Position numbers and translations under genes: made by a program. A stretch of 64,000 bases of DNA from Theristus sp. LFF4_11. Lineage: Eukaryota > Nematoda > Chromadorea > Monhysterida > Xyalidae. Shown here piece after piece: positions 55,545 through 63,984 of the stretch. Below the pieces are notes generated by a model. That model worked only from the letters and a program-made list of their open reading frames with translations. It ran no database searches and had not been told where the DNA came from. The first letter of the stretch is position 1. Each line of letters starts with the position of its first letter. The stretch covers positions 100,595 to 164,594 of the forward strand of contig JASANC010004626.1 of NCBI GenBank assembly GCA_030248135.1. The letters run 5' to 3'.

Positions 55545-56138
55545 TAGAGATGTAAGGATCAAAAAAAAAAAATTTTTTTAATTTTTTAAAAAAAAAGTAA
55601 AAAAATGAGCATTTTTATTATTTTTTTTATTAAAAATTTTTGAAATTTTTTCTTTAATGTGCCCTGAAAATGCCGTTTTTGGCATAATTTTTCGAAAGTT
55701 CAACAAAAATTTTCTTTGACTTTACCTTGTCACTTAGTCTTCAACGCTGCAGGTGGTATTCTGGATTGATTTATCGACTGTTTTCAGCCTTGGTGAGTGA
55801 TGATCGACTCGCGCATTGAAGTACTTGAGCGTCGCAAAGGCTAGTTCAACAAATTCCGATGTCGCTAAGGTGAGATAGAAGCAGAGAACTCACATTTACG
55901 CATCGTTTTTCAGGATCTCGAAAGGTGGAAATTGCACTGTCTGCCACTGCAAGCGTAACTTCGTTGGTTGCTCGTTGCTGTTTCGCCTCGTGTCGTCAGC
56001 ATGATCACACCGGTTTGTTGTGGAACTTGTTTCCATGTTATTTGAGGTGAATTGAGAGGCAAAACACGAGACGTGATGTCGTCGGTGGGAAAATGGGGTC
56101 GCCGAAACCAAGTCTGAAATTTTCACCCTCCTCCCATA
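55545..56138. mobile_element. TAGAGATGT hAT-like MITE, interrupted by LTR retrotransposon
   Basis: It starts TAGAGATGTAAGGATC and follows the copy at 46,787 nearly base for base until CTCCCATA, where the LTR begins. The remaining 150 bp of the MITE should lie beyond the retroelement, outside the window. It starts 19 bp upstream of the first visible exon of the minus-strand gene. Confidence 0.92.
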
Positions 56139-56673
56139 TGTTACGAAGCTAAAATTAGCTAAAGCTAAAGACATTAGATAAAAATGGAGAAGATTCCAGA
56201 AATCAGAAAAAACGCAAACATGATGTCAATAAGGAAGTAAACAGGTAGAAGAGTCATGTAAACAAACAATCACATGACTCCGGAAACAGTCACAACAATC
56301 AACAAACGGGTAAACAAATAATCAGGTGACTGAAACAGAAATAGATCATGACGACATTGGAACTAAAGGAATGCAATGCAAAAGATACGTCCTCACATGA
56401 ATCATATCACCTAAAAAGGTGATGACGCAAATGGAAGCTAGACACAACAACATTTCGTCAGATTTCGTTGAAGGTCACCGGAACCCTATATAAGGAGACC
56501 GGAACCAACCCCAAGACACACTTTGTTTTTCATTCTATTTCATCCTTTTCTATTGTTGCGGACAGTTGTTAAAACGGAAATAAAAGATAATTCTTAATCA
56601 TTCGGACTGTCGGAATTTATTCGTAGTAAACACGAAACTATTAGGGACCTAACCTAACAACAGCACCGTAACA
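56139..56673 (+). mobile_element. 5' long terminal repeat of Ty3/gypsy-type element, 535 bp
   Basis: It begins TGTTACG and ends CGTAACA, a perfect 7-bp inverted terminus with the usual TG...CA. It is placed exactly by comparison with the empty copy of the MITE at 47,376-47,390. It contains a TATA box (TATATAA, 56,487-56,493) and a polyadenylation signal (AATAAA, 56,579-56,584), giving a U3-R-U5 order. The 3' LTR is outside the window. Confidence 0.92.
56487..56493 (+). promoter_or_regulatory. LTR TATA box
   Basis: TATATAA lies 187 bp before the LTR end and about 90 bp before the AATAAA. This spacing suits a start of transcription near 56,520. Confidence 0.6.
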
Positions 56674-56675
56674 AA

Positions 56676-56693
56676 TGGTGTTTCCGCCCAGCC
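56676..56693 (+). promoter_or_regulatory. Primer binding site, tRNA-Val type
   Basis: TGGTGTTTCCGCCCAG begins two bases after the LTR. It is complementary to the 3' end of animal tRNA-Val (acceptor GTTTCCG paired with CGGAAAC, then ACCA) with one mismatch in the first 16 bases. The assignment is from general knowledge of tRNA-Val and should be checked against this genome's tRNAs. Confidence 0.75.
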
Positions 56694-57084
56694 TAAGTCT
56701 TTTTTAAAGACTTAGAAAATTTTCAGTGAAAAAAAAATTCCCGGCTGGCCACCGGTGAATTCAAGAAGCCCTAGGCACGGCGGAACAGATAGATAAAAGT
56801 ACAGAAAAGTGAAGAAAAATAATTTTGTGCGCAAAAAAAAAAAAAAAATTGCTCGGTTCAAAGAAAAATAAAAACAAGCGAGAAACCGCGATAAAACGCT
56901 TGTGAAATATTACACTACTTGGAACAGTTTACCCAATCAATACCAGTCAAGCAAAAAAAAATTGCAGCAGGATACCCAGCAGGCAGAAAGTAGCCATTTA
57001 TTTGGAAAATAAGACTGTACGCGGGCAATGCGTAACGTAAAAAAATCGATAGAATAAAAGAAAACTGCTTCAGCTTACAGAAGG

Positions 57085-57630
57085 ATGAGTCAGAATAAAA
57101 CTGTAAAGAATAAAATTCCTGCACAAAAAGCGCACAATCAAAAGAAAAAAATAGCTCAGAAAACGTTCCGCCAAGCAAAGATGATGCAACAGCAATTTAG
57201 AAAACATACAGAATCGAAGCCGTACGATGTTAAAATCATCTCACAGCGTGATCCGTACGCAAAGATTGAAAAAGAGATTAAGCGGCAAAAGGAACTGAAA
57301 CTTATACAACATTTGAGAGAAAACGATGAAGCATTTTGGATTGGGAATGTCAGCGGCTCAAGAAAGAAAGTGCTTATCACAGAAACAAGCAACTTTGAAA
57401 AATTTGGCATCCGCGCACAGCAAATCGCTCCGAAAACAACGACAATTTATGCGTGTAACGATCAAGGTAAGCCAGTGAGGCGAGTCAAACTTGAATTACC
57501 AGGAACAGTCAAATGTGTTATCAACGGGCACAGCATAAAAACTAGCCTTGACATAATAAACCCTCACACCAAAGAAGTTCAATATTGGCAGGAAACAGAG
57601 AACAACAATTTTACATTTTTGCCGCAATAA
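57085..57630 (+). CDS. Retroelement accessory ORF 1, 181 aa
   Basis: An ATG-started ORF in the leader, between the primer site and gag, so it is the first coding region of the genomic RNA. The N-terminal 100 residues are Lys/Gln-rich and very basic (NKIPAQKAHNQKKKIAQK) and could bind RNA. The C-terminal part has GKPVRRVKLELPGTVKC and ends ETENNNFTFLPQ, which is repeated in the next ORF. A GT donor (CAAG|GTAAGC, 57,466/57,467) lies inside at phase 1. No known family is recognised. Confidence 0.6.
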   Translation: MSQNKTVKNKIPAQKAHNQKKKIAQKTFRQAKMMQQQFRKHTESKPYDVKIISQRDPYAKIEKEIKRQKELKLIQHLRENDEAFWIGNVSGSRKKVLITETSNFEKFGIRAQQIAPKTTTIYACNDQGKPVRRVKLELPGTVKCVINGHSIKTSLDIINPHTKEVQYWQETENNNFTFLPQ

Positions 57631-57679
57631 GAAGTATCCCAAAGCTCAATAAATTTGCGCGTAGATAAAAACGCTCAAG

Positions 57680-57910
57680 TTGGTGGAAAAATATACAACA
57701 AAGTGTGCAGTACGCTTTGAAAATCCAGGCATCCAGGGAACGCCGGTTCGACGAGTAGCAGTGCAGCTACCGGGTAAAGTGAATTGTAATCTTGAGAATT
57801 GTAATACGCGCCAGCACATGGCTTTATTGCAGCCTACTGATATCAAGCTGCCGGAGAAACAGTGCTGGCAAGAAATAGAGAGTAACAATTTCAGATTTTT
57901 ACCACAGTAA
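57680..57910 (+). CDS. Retroelement accessory ORF 2, paralogue of ORF 1 C-terminus
   Basis: The frame is open for 76 codons, from an ATG inside TGGTGGAAAAATA-like sequence or by splicing. It shares GxPVRRVxxxLPGxVxC and CWQEIESNNFRFLPQ with the end of ORF 1, so it is a tandem duplicate. An acceptor (AAATCCAG|GC, 57,728/57,729) has the phase needed to join the ORF 1 donor at 57,467. It could therefore be an alternative last exon rather than a separate gene. Confidence 0.5.
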   Translation: MVEKYTTKCAVRFENPGIQGTPVRRVAVQLPGKVNCNLENCNTRQHMALLQPTDIKLPEKQCWQEIESNNFRFLPQ

Positions 57911-58049
57911 TGTCATGATCGCATAATCATACGATCAAATTCCATGAATATTGGTTCTTGAACTTTTAATGGCAAACAAAATTCGACATTTTAGACATTA
58001 GAAAGACAAAACAAAAAGCAGAAAATCGAGGAAATTATAAACATTTTAG

Positions 58050-58271
58050 AAAATCACAACAAATTTTGCCAGTTCGAGCGTCGAAGTCAGTCTCAGAATT
58101 ATCAACGCTATTCGGAAAACATTGTTTGGATTTACGACACTGGAAAACACGCTGGTGAACGCGGGCAGGAATCTACGGAATTTGGCGTTTATATTTGACC
58201 AACAGACCAAAGCATCGAAGACCGGCAATAAAATACGCTATTTGGCTGACAACTTCAGGCCATCCGAAATC
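58050..58271 (+). other. Exon-like segment upstream of gag (X)
   Basis: After ACATTTTAG the frame is open for 74 codons up to a strong donor (GAAATC|GTGAGTAA), and it is phase zero at both ends. It contains INAIRKTLFGFTTLENTLVN. The gag ATG lies 43 bp after the donor, inside the would-be intron, and the frame differs from that of gag. The segment could splice to the acceptor at 59,754. Confidence 0.4.
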
Positions 58272-58314
58272 GTGAGTAACCTTTATTTTAATTTTTATTC
58301 GTTGAGTGTTCAAA

Positions 58315-61300
58315 ATGTCGCGATCTCACGAAATCCTAAATTTACAACAAGCGCTGGAAGAAGAACAAGCCAAATTTAAGCAGGCCGATAAGCATTTAAA
58401 AGAAGCTAGATTGAAAGTACGCAACCTAGACAGTACAATAAAAGATCAAACACACCAGATAGAAGCGCTAACTCTAGAGAGAAATTTGTTAGCTGAGAAA
58501 GAAGGCCAAAATAACAATGAACAAAACTTTGCTAAAATTCAAGAACTCTTGGCGCACCGGGATAAATTGTTAAAAGAACTCGCTCTAGCGAAAGATCAAT
58601 TAGCAAACACCAGCGAATTTGAAAACACTGATAAAATAATGGCTAACAACAATGTTCCCAACTGGCTTTTAGCCAGTCCTAAAATTCAGCCATTCCGTGG
58701 TGACGATGTCGCTATACCAGCAAAAGAATGGTTTGATAAATATGATAAAATCACAACGGGGATGGGTTACAATGACGCAAAAAAATTAGAGATGCTGTAT
58801 TTAGTTTTAGATGGCCCTGCAGAACAGCGCTTTAGAAAGTACAGTGATGAAATCAAATCAGATTTTACAACAGTATGCGCTCAATTAATAAAGGATTTTT
58901 CAACTCAAGGAAATAAGCAAGCAGCTTTTAGGGCATTTAGTTCCAGAAAGCAAAAACCAAAAGAGCTAGCAATCAGCTATGCCGCAGAGCTACAAAAAAT
59001 GTATGACGCAGCTTTTGGTGTGGAAACGCGCGATCAAACAGGCGAAGTGATGCTTTGCAGCACCTTTTTAGCAGGTTTACAGCCGCATCTGGCAACTGCA
59101 TTAATTTCAATTCCAAAGCTGCCAGAAAATTTTGATGAGCTAGTAAAATTAGTCGGCGAATACGAACTAAGAATGGAGCAACCGGAGTACCATAAAAATA
59201 CAGCTGAAAACACCGCAATGGATAGCAGAATAGAAAGCATGCTAACTGGAATGCGGGAAATATTAGACACAATGAAAGTTTCGCAACAAAATCAATTAAG
59301 TTATGCAGTCCAAAGCCGAAACACACCTCAAAATTTCTCTAATAGAGGTCGATTCACTAGAAATTTTAGCAGAGAAAATTTTAGGGGAAACCAAACATTT
59401 AGAAGAACATTTAGTAATAAAGGTCGTGGAGGATTTCAAAACAATTATTTTCATGAAAAGAACATGCCCAACGCAACCAACCAAAATACAAGTAACAATA
59501 GCGCGTGCTATTTTTGCGGCATCCGAGGCCATTTTAAATCAGAGTGTCGAAAATATAAGCGATCGATAGAACAAAACAATCAACAACAAAAGCAAGGAAA
59601 TTCTCAAAACCATCAAGTAAGAGCAGTCGATCAAAAACAAGTTTCGAATTTAAATCACTTGCAAACAATCGAAGGAGATAGCAGGTTTAATGAATTTTGT
59701 GAACGAGTGGCAGAACATCTAGATCAGAAAGAAAAACATTTACTGCCCTTTCAGGAATTTGGCGCCGTGATGACGACACCGAAGCACAAGCACTGTCGCC
59801 GGAGCACGCGAAGCTCTACGACTCAAGATAGCTTCGATTATCTTCGACCGGCATCATCAGTGCCGGAGTCCGTGGTGACTGAGGCGACGCAGCAGTCACG
59901 ACAAGGGGACGCGATGTTGTCCAAAATGGACGACATTAAAAACAAGATCGACCAAGTCATTCTTTTGTTGCAGCAGCAACAACAACAAAAGAAAGAGGAT
60001 AGTGCCGAGCCAGCAAGTCCAGGTGACGCTCAACAGCCGGCCATTCCCGGTCTGGGCAACGAACCGGTGTATGGTGGCGCTGGCGCTTCCGATTGGATTT
60101 ATGGACGTGGCCGTGGTCGGGCTGGCCATCGTCGCCGTGGTCACAGATTCGCTCCGTATGGACGCGGATCATGGTCCCCACGTCCGTGGGGAGCGCTGAG
60201 CATTGTCATGGCGTTGATCGCAACTGTGGTGCTTGCGACAGACTCGGTGGTTAGTCAAAAATTGGAATTTCAAATATGTGATCATATCAAAAAGGGTTAC
60301 CCAGTCGAAATTCCACGAGAAGTAAAATGCGTAATACCAGAAAGAAAACAAGAAGTTAGATCGCAACAGGTTTTTCTTTGGATAGCTAGACCAAAACCAT
60401 TCAGTGCGCAGGCATTTAAATGTATTAACCAAACTACTAGAGTGTGTACACACGAATCTATTGTTTTCGGAAAATCGAAAATAAGTGAGCGAGTTGATCA
60501 TTATCAAGTAGACGAGAAACTTTGTAACTCGGCAGTGAGTCATGTATTGAACTGCAGCATGCATAACTCGGAAATTTGTATGACCAATTTATCAGCAGCA
60601 CCTTACATTTTCAAACTTGAGGAAAACACATGGTCAACCAAAAATGTTATGCATCTCAAATTTACTTATTGTTGCTCGACTTATTGTGACAGTGTAGTCT
60701 CGAATTTAATTATACAAAAAGGAAAAATTTTCACTTTCAATGGAGAACACTTTATGAGCAATTTAGCTGATATTTCCCGTTGTAATTTTAAGCGACAACC
60801 GGTATGCCATACAAAGGGTGGCACAATCGTTACACATAGTGCGTATTTTGAAGCAATTAATAAACCTCAATGTAAATATATTAGAAAAGGTCCATACTTA
60901 GCAAAAATAGCTGGCAGCCATGTGGTGATCAACGAATTACAGTTGGCTTTAATCTTGGAAAACTCATCGTCAATAGAACTTTGCGGTAATAGAGTAAATC
61001 GTACGAAAAGCGCATATTTTATTCAGAACGCGCCGTTGGACGCCATTGACAGCACCAGTGGCAATCAGCAGATCGCGCCTGACGTGACGAAACGCCCGAA
61101 TTCGATCGCAATCTTGGGTGAGTCAAATCACATTAATAGTTCATCTACAAGCAGCCAAAACACGGAAATTTTAAACCAAGGCGACCACAACATGAAATTC
61201 CAATTCATTTACGATAAGATTACTGAAATTATGTTTGAGACTTTTGCGGATACTTGGCAACATTTGTGTAGATTGGCAAATTGGAATCTGCGTCTTACTT

Positions 61301-63984
61301 ATCAGTGGTTGAAAGCGGAACCGTCTTATGGCATGCAAGTTCTTTTGAATGATTCCAGTATTGTTGCTGATTGGGATGGAGATGCAATAATTATTGGAAA
61401 ATGTTCCATAGTAGAAGGAGTGCCAATTTATGATCACTCACTACCTGATGGCCGATGCACTAAACTCTTACCTGTTATTGTAAAACATAAATTGTATTTC
61501 GTTAAGCCAGGGACAAATGAGTTAATCAAGACAAGCCCCTACGCTGATTGTAACGCTAACCATTGGTATCATAAAAGAGACTTGGTGCATTGGTCGACAG
61601 ATCAAGGTTTGCATGATGTTGAACCCTTGCCAATAGAATTTATAATAAAAGGAGAGGTTGAGCCATTTGTTTTTGACGCACCAGACGTGATCGACCACCA
61701 AATGGAACTTCGGAGCGCACTTTACATGCTAGGAGACTATATAACAGAAACTATACAGTTGCGCGCGCAGTTCGATGCATTGACACATTATACAAAACAA
61801 ATGGCTTTCGATCCAAACATTGTAGGAAGCGTAATTAGGTCAGCAAGCAAAGGTATCGCAAGTTCAGTAAAATTGGTAGGAGACACGGTTGATGATGTAA
61901 CTCATAGCATTGGCTCAGGTCTTTCGAACCTGCTTAGAGGACCAATTCAATTTCTTTTAAACATTGTAATCATAGTTATAGTAATAATAATTATGATAGG
62001 ACTGATATTTCTTTCTTTCAAATGTCCTTGTGTACGTGAAAAACTACGGTATTTTAAAAGACGAAATAAGGACAACAATGCTGATATGAGAGTTACTTTT
62101 TCTAAAGAAAATGAAATATGTAAAATTAAGCCATGTATTCAAAATTTAGGTGCCATGGGCACGATGGCAGACAGCGACGGTTACGAAAAAGTGCCGATCG
62201 ATGACGATCAAATGGGCAAAAACGGTGAGTGGCCTAAACAGGAGAAAAGAATTGACATGAGAGTAAGATTTTCAAAACAAGACGAATCATGCACAATTGA
62301 ACCTGCCGCTCAAAATTTAGGTCCGCACAAGATGCGTCAGCACGACCAAAACCGGGATATGGTCGCAGTCAAAGATGCCAACGGTGCAAATCATGGTAAG
62401 TGGCCACGAAGTTGGTTAAATTCTGTTAACAATGCAGATAATTTGGCATGTTTAAAGGCACCTCAATGTATAGTCCCAGTTCATATAAATAGCATGGCGT
62501 CAAAAGGTTTATTGGACTCAGGTTGCACAGTTAGTTTAATTAGCAAACATTTAGTAGCTCGAATAGGTTGTGAAATACAACCATATGATGTGTCTCTAAC
62601 GAGTATGACTGGTCATGATCTGAGAGTTGAAGGAACAGTGCGTTTAAACTTATGGATTGGAAATCTTGAGTTTAAAAATCATTTATTTGTTGTTGTGAAT
62701 GATGCTAAACATGATGTGGTGATAGGATATGAGATGTTTCACAAGCTATCACCACTGGAATTTAAAATTAATCAGGATGGAAAAGGTTTCATAAATGCTT
62801 TGGGTGAACAAATTAAAATAGGAGATCCTGATCTAACGTGTGATGGAAAGTGGCCTGTCATAGTAAAGGAAGACACATGGATACAGCCACGTGTTGAGCA
62901 ATTGTTAAAAACAGATGTGAAATATCCATGTAAATTAATAATAGGGTTGTTTGAGCCATCGTATGAGTTCGAAGAACGCACGGGATTGATTTGTGCAAAG
63001 GTTCTAGTGACAGTTGATGAAAGTAAGGGCATTCCTGTAAAGGTGTTGAACAGTTCGGTAATACCTAGAAAAATATATAAAGGTATGGTTATTGGATTTA
63101 TAACATCGACTGATAATGTCGTCGCAGCAGTTCACATGAATGAGAAAGTGCCACCAAGGTTAAAAGAAAATGAAACATTACAAAGCCGCTGGGAAGAATT
63201 GAAGATGCAATTAGATTTGTCAGGATCGAACGCAACAGATCAAGACAAAGAAAAGTTGTGTAACTTGTTATCTGCATATTCTGATTGTTTTGCCTTGCAT
63301 GACTTGGACTTGGGAAGATGTAACATGGTACGATTTGAAATTGACACAGGCGATGCCAAACCAGTTTTTAAGAAAGCGTACCGTGAACCACGAAGAAAAC
63401 AAGAACTAATCGAAGAATATGTTGCCAAGTTAGAAAAGCATGGGTTGTTGAAAAAGTGTGCGTCACAATGGGGCAGTCCAATATGCCTTATTGAAAAAAG
63501 AAAGCCTAATGGTGGATTGTCTCATCGTATGGTATGTGATTACAGACTATGCAATGAAGTTATCAAATGTGACAAATGGCCGTTACCTCATGTGGATGAT
63601 TTATTGAGAAATTGTGGTCAAGCAGCATGGTTCTCGACTTTAGATTTGGCAGCGGGTTATTGGCAAGTGCCACTACACCCTAACTCAATGGAAAAATTAG
63701 CAATCACAACACACAATGGCACGTACTGTTGGACAGTCATGCCACAGGGAGTGAAACCTGCAGGCCCAGTTTTTCAACGTTTAGTAACAGCCATAATGGG
63801 AAATTTAGTCGGTAAAAATTTGTGGGTTTACATCGACGACTTGTTAGTATTAGGATCGTCAATTGAACAACATTTAGAAGTGCTCGAGGAAGTTTTGTGT
63901 AAATTAAGACAAGCCAACCTGCGGTTGAAATTGCGAAAGTGTGAATTTTTGCGCAATAAAATTGAATTAGAAAATAGACAATGA
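58315..63984 (+). CDS. Gag - envelope-like - protease - reverse transcriptase polyprotein, one frame, 1,889 aa
   Basis: The start is the ATG at 58,315 (CAAAATGTCG). Domains in order: a coiled-coil N-terminus (1-100), a Retrotrans_gag-type capsid (about 110-290, with FRGDDVAIPAKEWFDKYD), a Cys-His knuckle CYFCGIRGHFKSEC (398-411), the GC-rich Arg/Gly segment (about 480-640), an envelope-like glycoprotein (about 625-1255), a duplicated 57-residue linker, aspartic protease LLDSGCTVSLIS (about 1400) and reverse transcriptase with TLDLAAGYWQVP and YIDD (1839-1842). The frame stops shortly after KCEFLRNK, before the end of the polymerase, so RNase H and integrase are missing or lie in another frame beyond the window. 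A single gag-env-pol frame is unlike the usual gag-pol-env order. The gypsy assignment rests on the RT motifs. Confidence 0.85.
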   Translation: MSRSHEILNLQQALEEEQAKFKQADKHLKEARLKVRNLDSTIKDQTHQIEALTLERNLLAEKEGQNNNEQNFAKIQELLAHRDKLLKELALAKDQLANTSEFENTDKIMANNNVPNWLLASPKIQPFRGDDVAIPAKEWFDKYDKITTGMGYNDAKKLEMLYLVLDGPAEQRFRKYSDEIKSDFTTVCAQLIKDFSTQGNKQAAFRAFSSRKQKPKELAISYAAELQKMYDAAFGVETRDQTGEVMLCSTFLAGLQPHLATALISIPKLPENFDELVKLVGEYELRMEQPEYHKNTAENTAMDSRIESMLTGMREILDTMKVSQQNQLSYAVQSRNTPQNFSNRGRFTRNFSRENFRGNQTFRRTFSNKGRGGFQNNYFHEKNMPNATNQNTSNNSACYFCGIRGHFKSECRKYKRSIEQNNQQQKQGNSQNHQVRAVDQKQVSNLNHLQTIEGDSRFNEFCERVAEHLDQKEKHLLPFQEFGAVMTTPKHKHCRRSTRSSTTQDSFDYLRPASSVPESVVTEATQQSRQGDAMLSKMDDIKNKIDQVILLLQQQQQQKKEDSAEPASPGDAQQPAIPGLGNEPVYGGAGASDWIYGRGRGRAGHRRRGHRFAPYGRGSWSPRPWGALSIVMALIATVVLATDSVVSQKLEFQICDHIKKGYPVEIPREVKCVIPERKQEVRSQQVFLWIARPKPFSAQAFKCINQTTRVCTHESIVFGKSKISERVDHYQVDEKLCNSAVSHVLNCSMHNSEICMTNLSAAPYIFKLEENTWSTKNVMHLKFTYCCSTYCDSVVSNLIIQKGKIFTFNGEHFMSNLADISRCNFKRQPVCHTKGGTIVTHSAYFEAINKPQCKYIRKGPYLAKIAGSHVVINELQLALILENSSSIELCGNRVNRTKSAYFIQNAPLDAIDSTSGNQQIAPDVTKRPNSIAILGESNHINSSSTSSQNTEILNQGDHNMKFQFIYDKITEIMFETFADTWQHLCRLANWNLRLTYQWLKAEPSYGMQVLLNDSSIVADWDGDAIIIGKCSIVEGVPIYDHSLPDGRCTKLLPVIVKHKLYFVKPGTNELIKTSPYADCNANHWYHKRDLVHWSTDQGLHDVEPLPIEFIIKGEVEPFVFDAPDVIDHQMELRSALYMLGDYITETIQLRAQFDALTHYTKQMAFDPNIVGSVIRSASKGIASSVKLVGDTVDDVTHSIGSGLSNLLRGPIQFLLNIVIIVIVIIIMIGLIFLSFKCPCVREKLRYFKRRNKDNNADMRVTFSKENEICKIKPCIQNLGAMGTMADSDGYEKVPIDDDQMGKNGEWPKQEKRIDMRVRFSKQDESCTIEPAAQNLGPHKMRQHDQNRDMVAVKDANGANHGKWPRSWLNSVNNADNLACLKAPQCIVPVHINSMASKGLLDSGCTVSLISKHLVARIGCEIQPYDVSLTSMTGHDLRVEGTVRLNLWIGNLEFKNHLFVVVNDAKHDVVIGYEMFHKLSPLEFKINQDGKGFINALGEQIKIGDPDLTCDGKWPVIVKEDTWIQPRVEQLLKTDVKYPCKLIIGLFEPSYEFEERTGLICAKVLVTVDESKGIPVKVLNSSVIPRKIYKGMVIGFITSTDNVVAAVHMNEKVPPRLKENETLQSRWEELKMQLDLSGSNATDQDKEKLCNLLSAYSDCFALHDLDLGRCNMVRFEIDTGDAKPVFKKAYREPRRKQELIEEYVAKLEKHGLLKKCASQWGSPICLIEKRKPNGGLSHRMVCDYRLCNEVIKCDKWPLPHVDDLLRNCGQAAWFSTLDLAAGYWQVPLHPNSMEKLAITTHNGTYCWTVMPQGVKPAGPVFQRLVTAIMGNLVGKNLWVYIDDLLVLGSSIEQHLEVLEEVLCKLRQANLRLKLRKCEFLRNKIELENRQ
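59506..59547 (+). other. Gag zinc knuckle
   Basis: A CX2CX4HX4C motif (CYFCGIRGHFKSEC) that binds the packaging signal of genomic RNA in retroelement nucleocapsids. It is intact. Confidence 0.9.
59755..60249 (+). other. GC-rich island E1 with acceptor and donor
   Basis: CTGCCCTTTCAG precedes it and GTTAGT follows GTG at its end. It is 165 codons in phase zero, with host-like GC-rich third positions unlike the AT-rich gag before it and envelope after it. It encodes MLSKMDDIKNKIDQVILLLQ, a poly-Gln run, an Arg/Gly cluster (GRGRGRAGHRRRGHRF) and a hydrophobic segment (SIVMALIATVVLA). The hydrophobic segment can act as signal peptide for the envelope-like part that follows, or as a membrane anchor if the island is spliced onward. 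Confidence 0.6.
60190..62080 (+). other. Envelope-like membrane glycoprotein module between gag and pol
   Basis: It starts with the hydrophobic signal-like segment at 60,190-60,245. About 560 residues of ectodomain follow, with many Cys and Asn-X-Ser/Thr sites, then a Gly/Ser-rich amphipathic stretch (SVIRSASKGIASSVKLVG), a transmembrane segment (IVIIVIVIIIMIGLIF, about 61,960-62,010) and a short basic Cys-containing tail. The layout near TWQHLCRLANWNLR and the IIIGKCSI strand resembles class III fusion glycoproteins of the kind retroelements have acquired from negative-strand RNA viruses such as chuviruses. That identity is an inference from layout only. The module lies in frame inside the polyprotein. 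Confidence 0.6.
61027..61117 (+). other. GC-rich island E2 with acceptor and donor
   Basis: It is bounded by TTTTATTCAG and by G|GTGAGTC. Phase is 0 at entry and 1 at exit, matching E1 and E3. It interrupts the envelope-like ectodomain with 30 codons of different composition (DAIDSTSGNQQIAPDVTKRP). Confidence 0.55.
62150..62224 (+). other. GC-rich island E3 with acceptor and donor
   Basis: It is bounded by AAAATTTAG and G|GTGAGTGG, 75 nt, phase 1 to 1. It encodes TMADSDGYEKVPIDDDQMGK. With the following 96 nt it forms a unit duplicated as 62,321 onward. Confidence 0.55.
62321..62395 (+). other. GC-rich island E4 with acceptor and donor
   Basis: It is bounded by AAAATTTAG and G|GTAAGTGG, also 75 nt and phase 1 to 1. 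It encodes KMRQHDQNRDMVAVKDANGA. Both its acceptor and its donor are in the same relative place as those of E3, consistent with exon duplication. Confidence 0.55.
62455..62830 (+). other. Retropepsin domain
   Basis: The active-site loop is LLDSGCTVSLIS (Asp codon 62,515-62,517), with Ser in place of the common Thr of DTG, which many retroelement proteases tolerate. A hydrophobic strand and DVVIGYEMF, corresponding to the second conserved Gly region, follow at about 62,715-62,740. It would cut the polyprotein as a dimer. Confidence 0.8.
63320..63984 (+). pseudogene. Reverse transcriptase, broken after the thumb border
   Basis: The fingers and palm are complete: SQWGSPICLIEKRKPNGG, RMVCDYRLCN, FSTLDLAAGYWQVP, WTVMPQGVKPAGPVFQRL and the catalytic YIDDLLVLGS (YIDD codons 63,829-63,840). 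After KCEFLRNK, where the family continues with a conserved hydrophobic-Gly-His segment, this copy reads a few unrelated residues and stops (TGA, 63,982-63,984). A deletion, frameshift or splice site must lie near 63,955. The remaining 16 bases do not show which. Confidence 0.7.

Noticed and set aside
61170..61440. Antisense ORFs in the retroelement
   Set aside because: They are short, AT-rich and opposite a continuous sense frame with recognisable domains.
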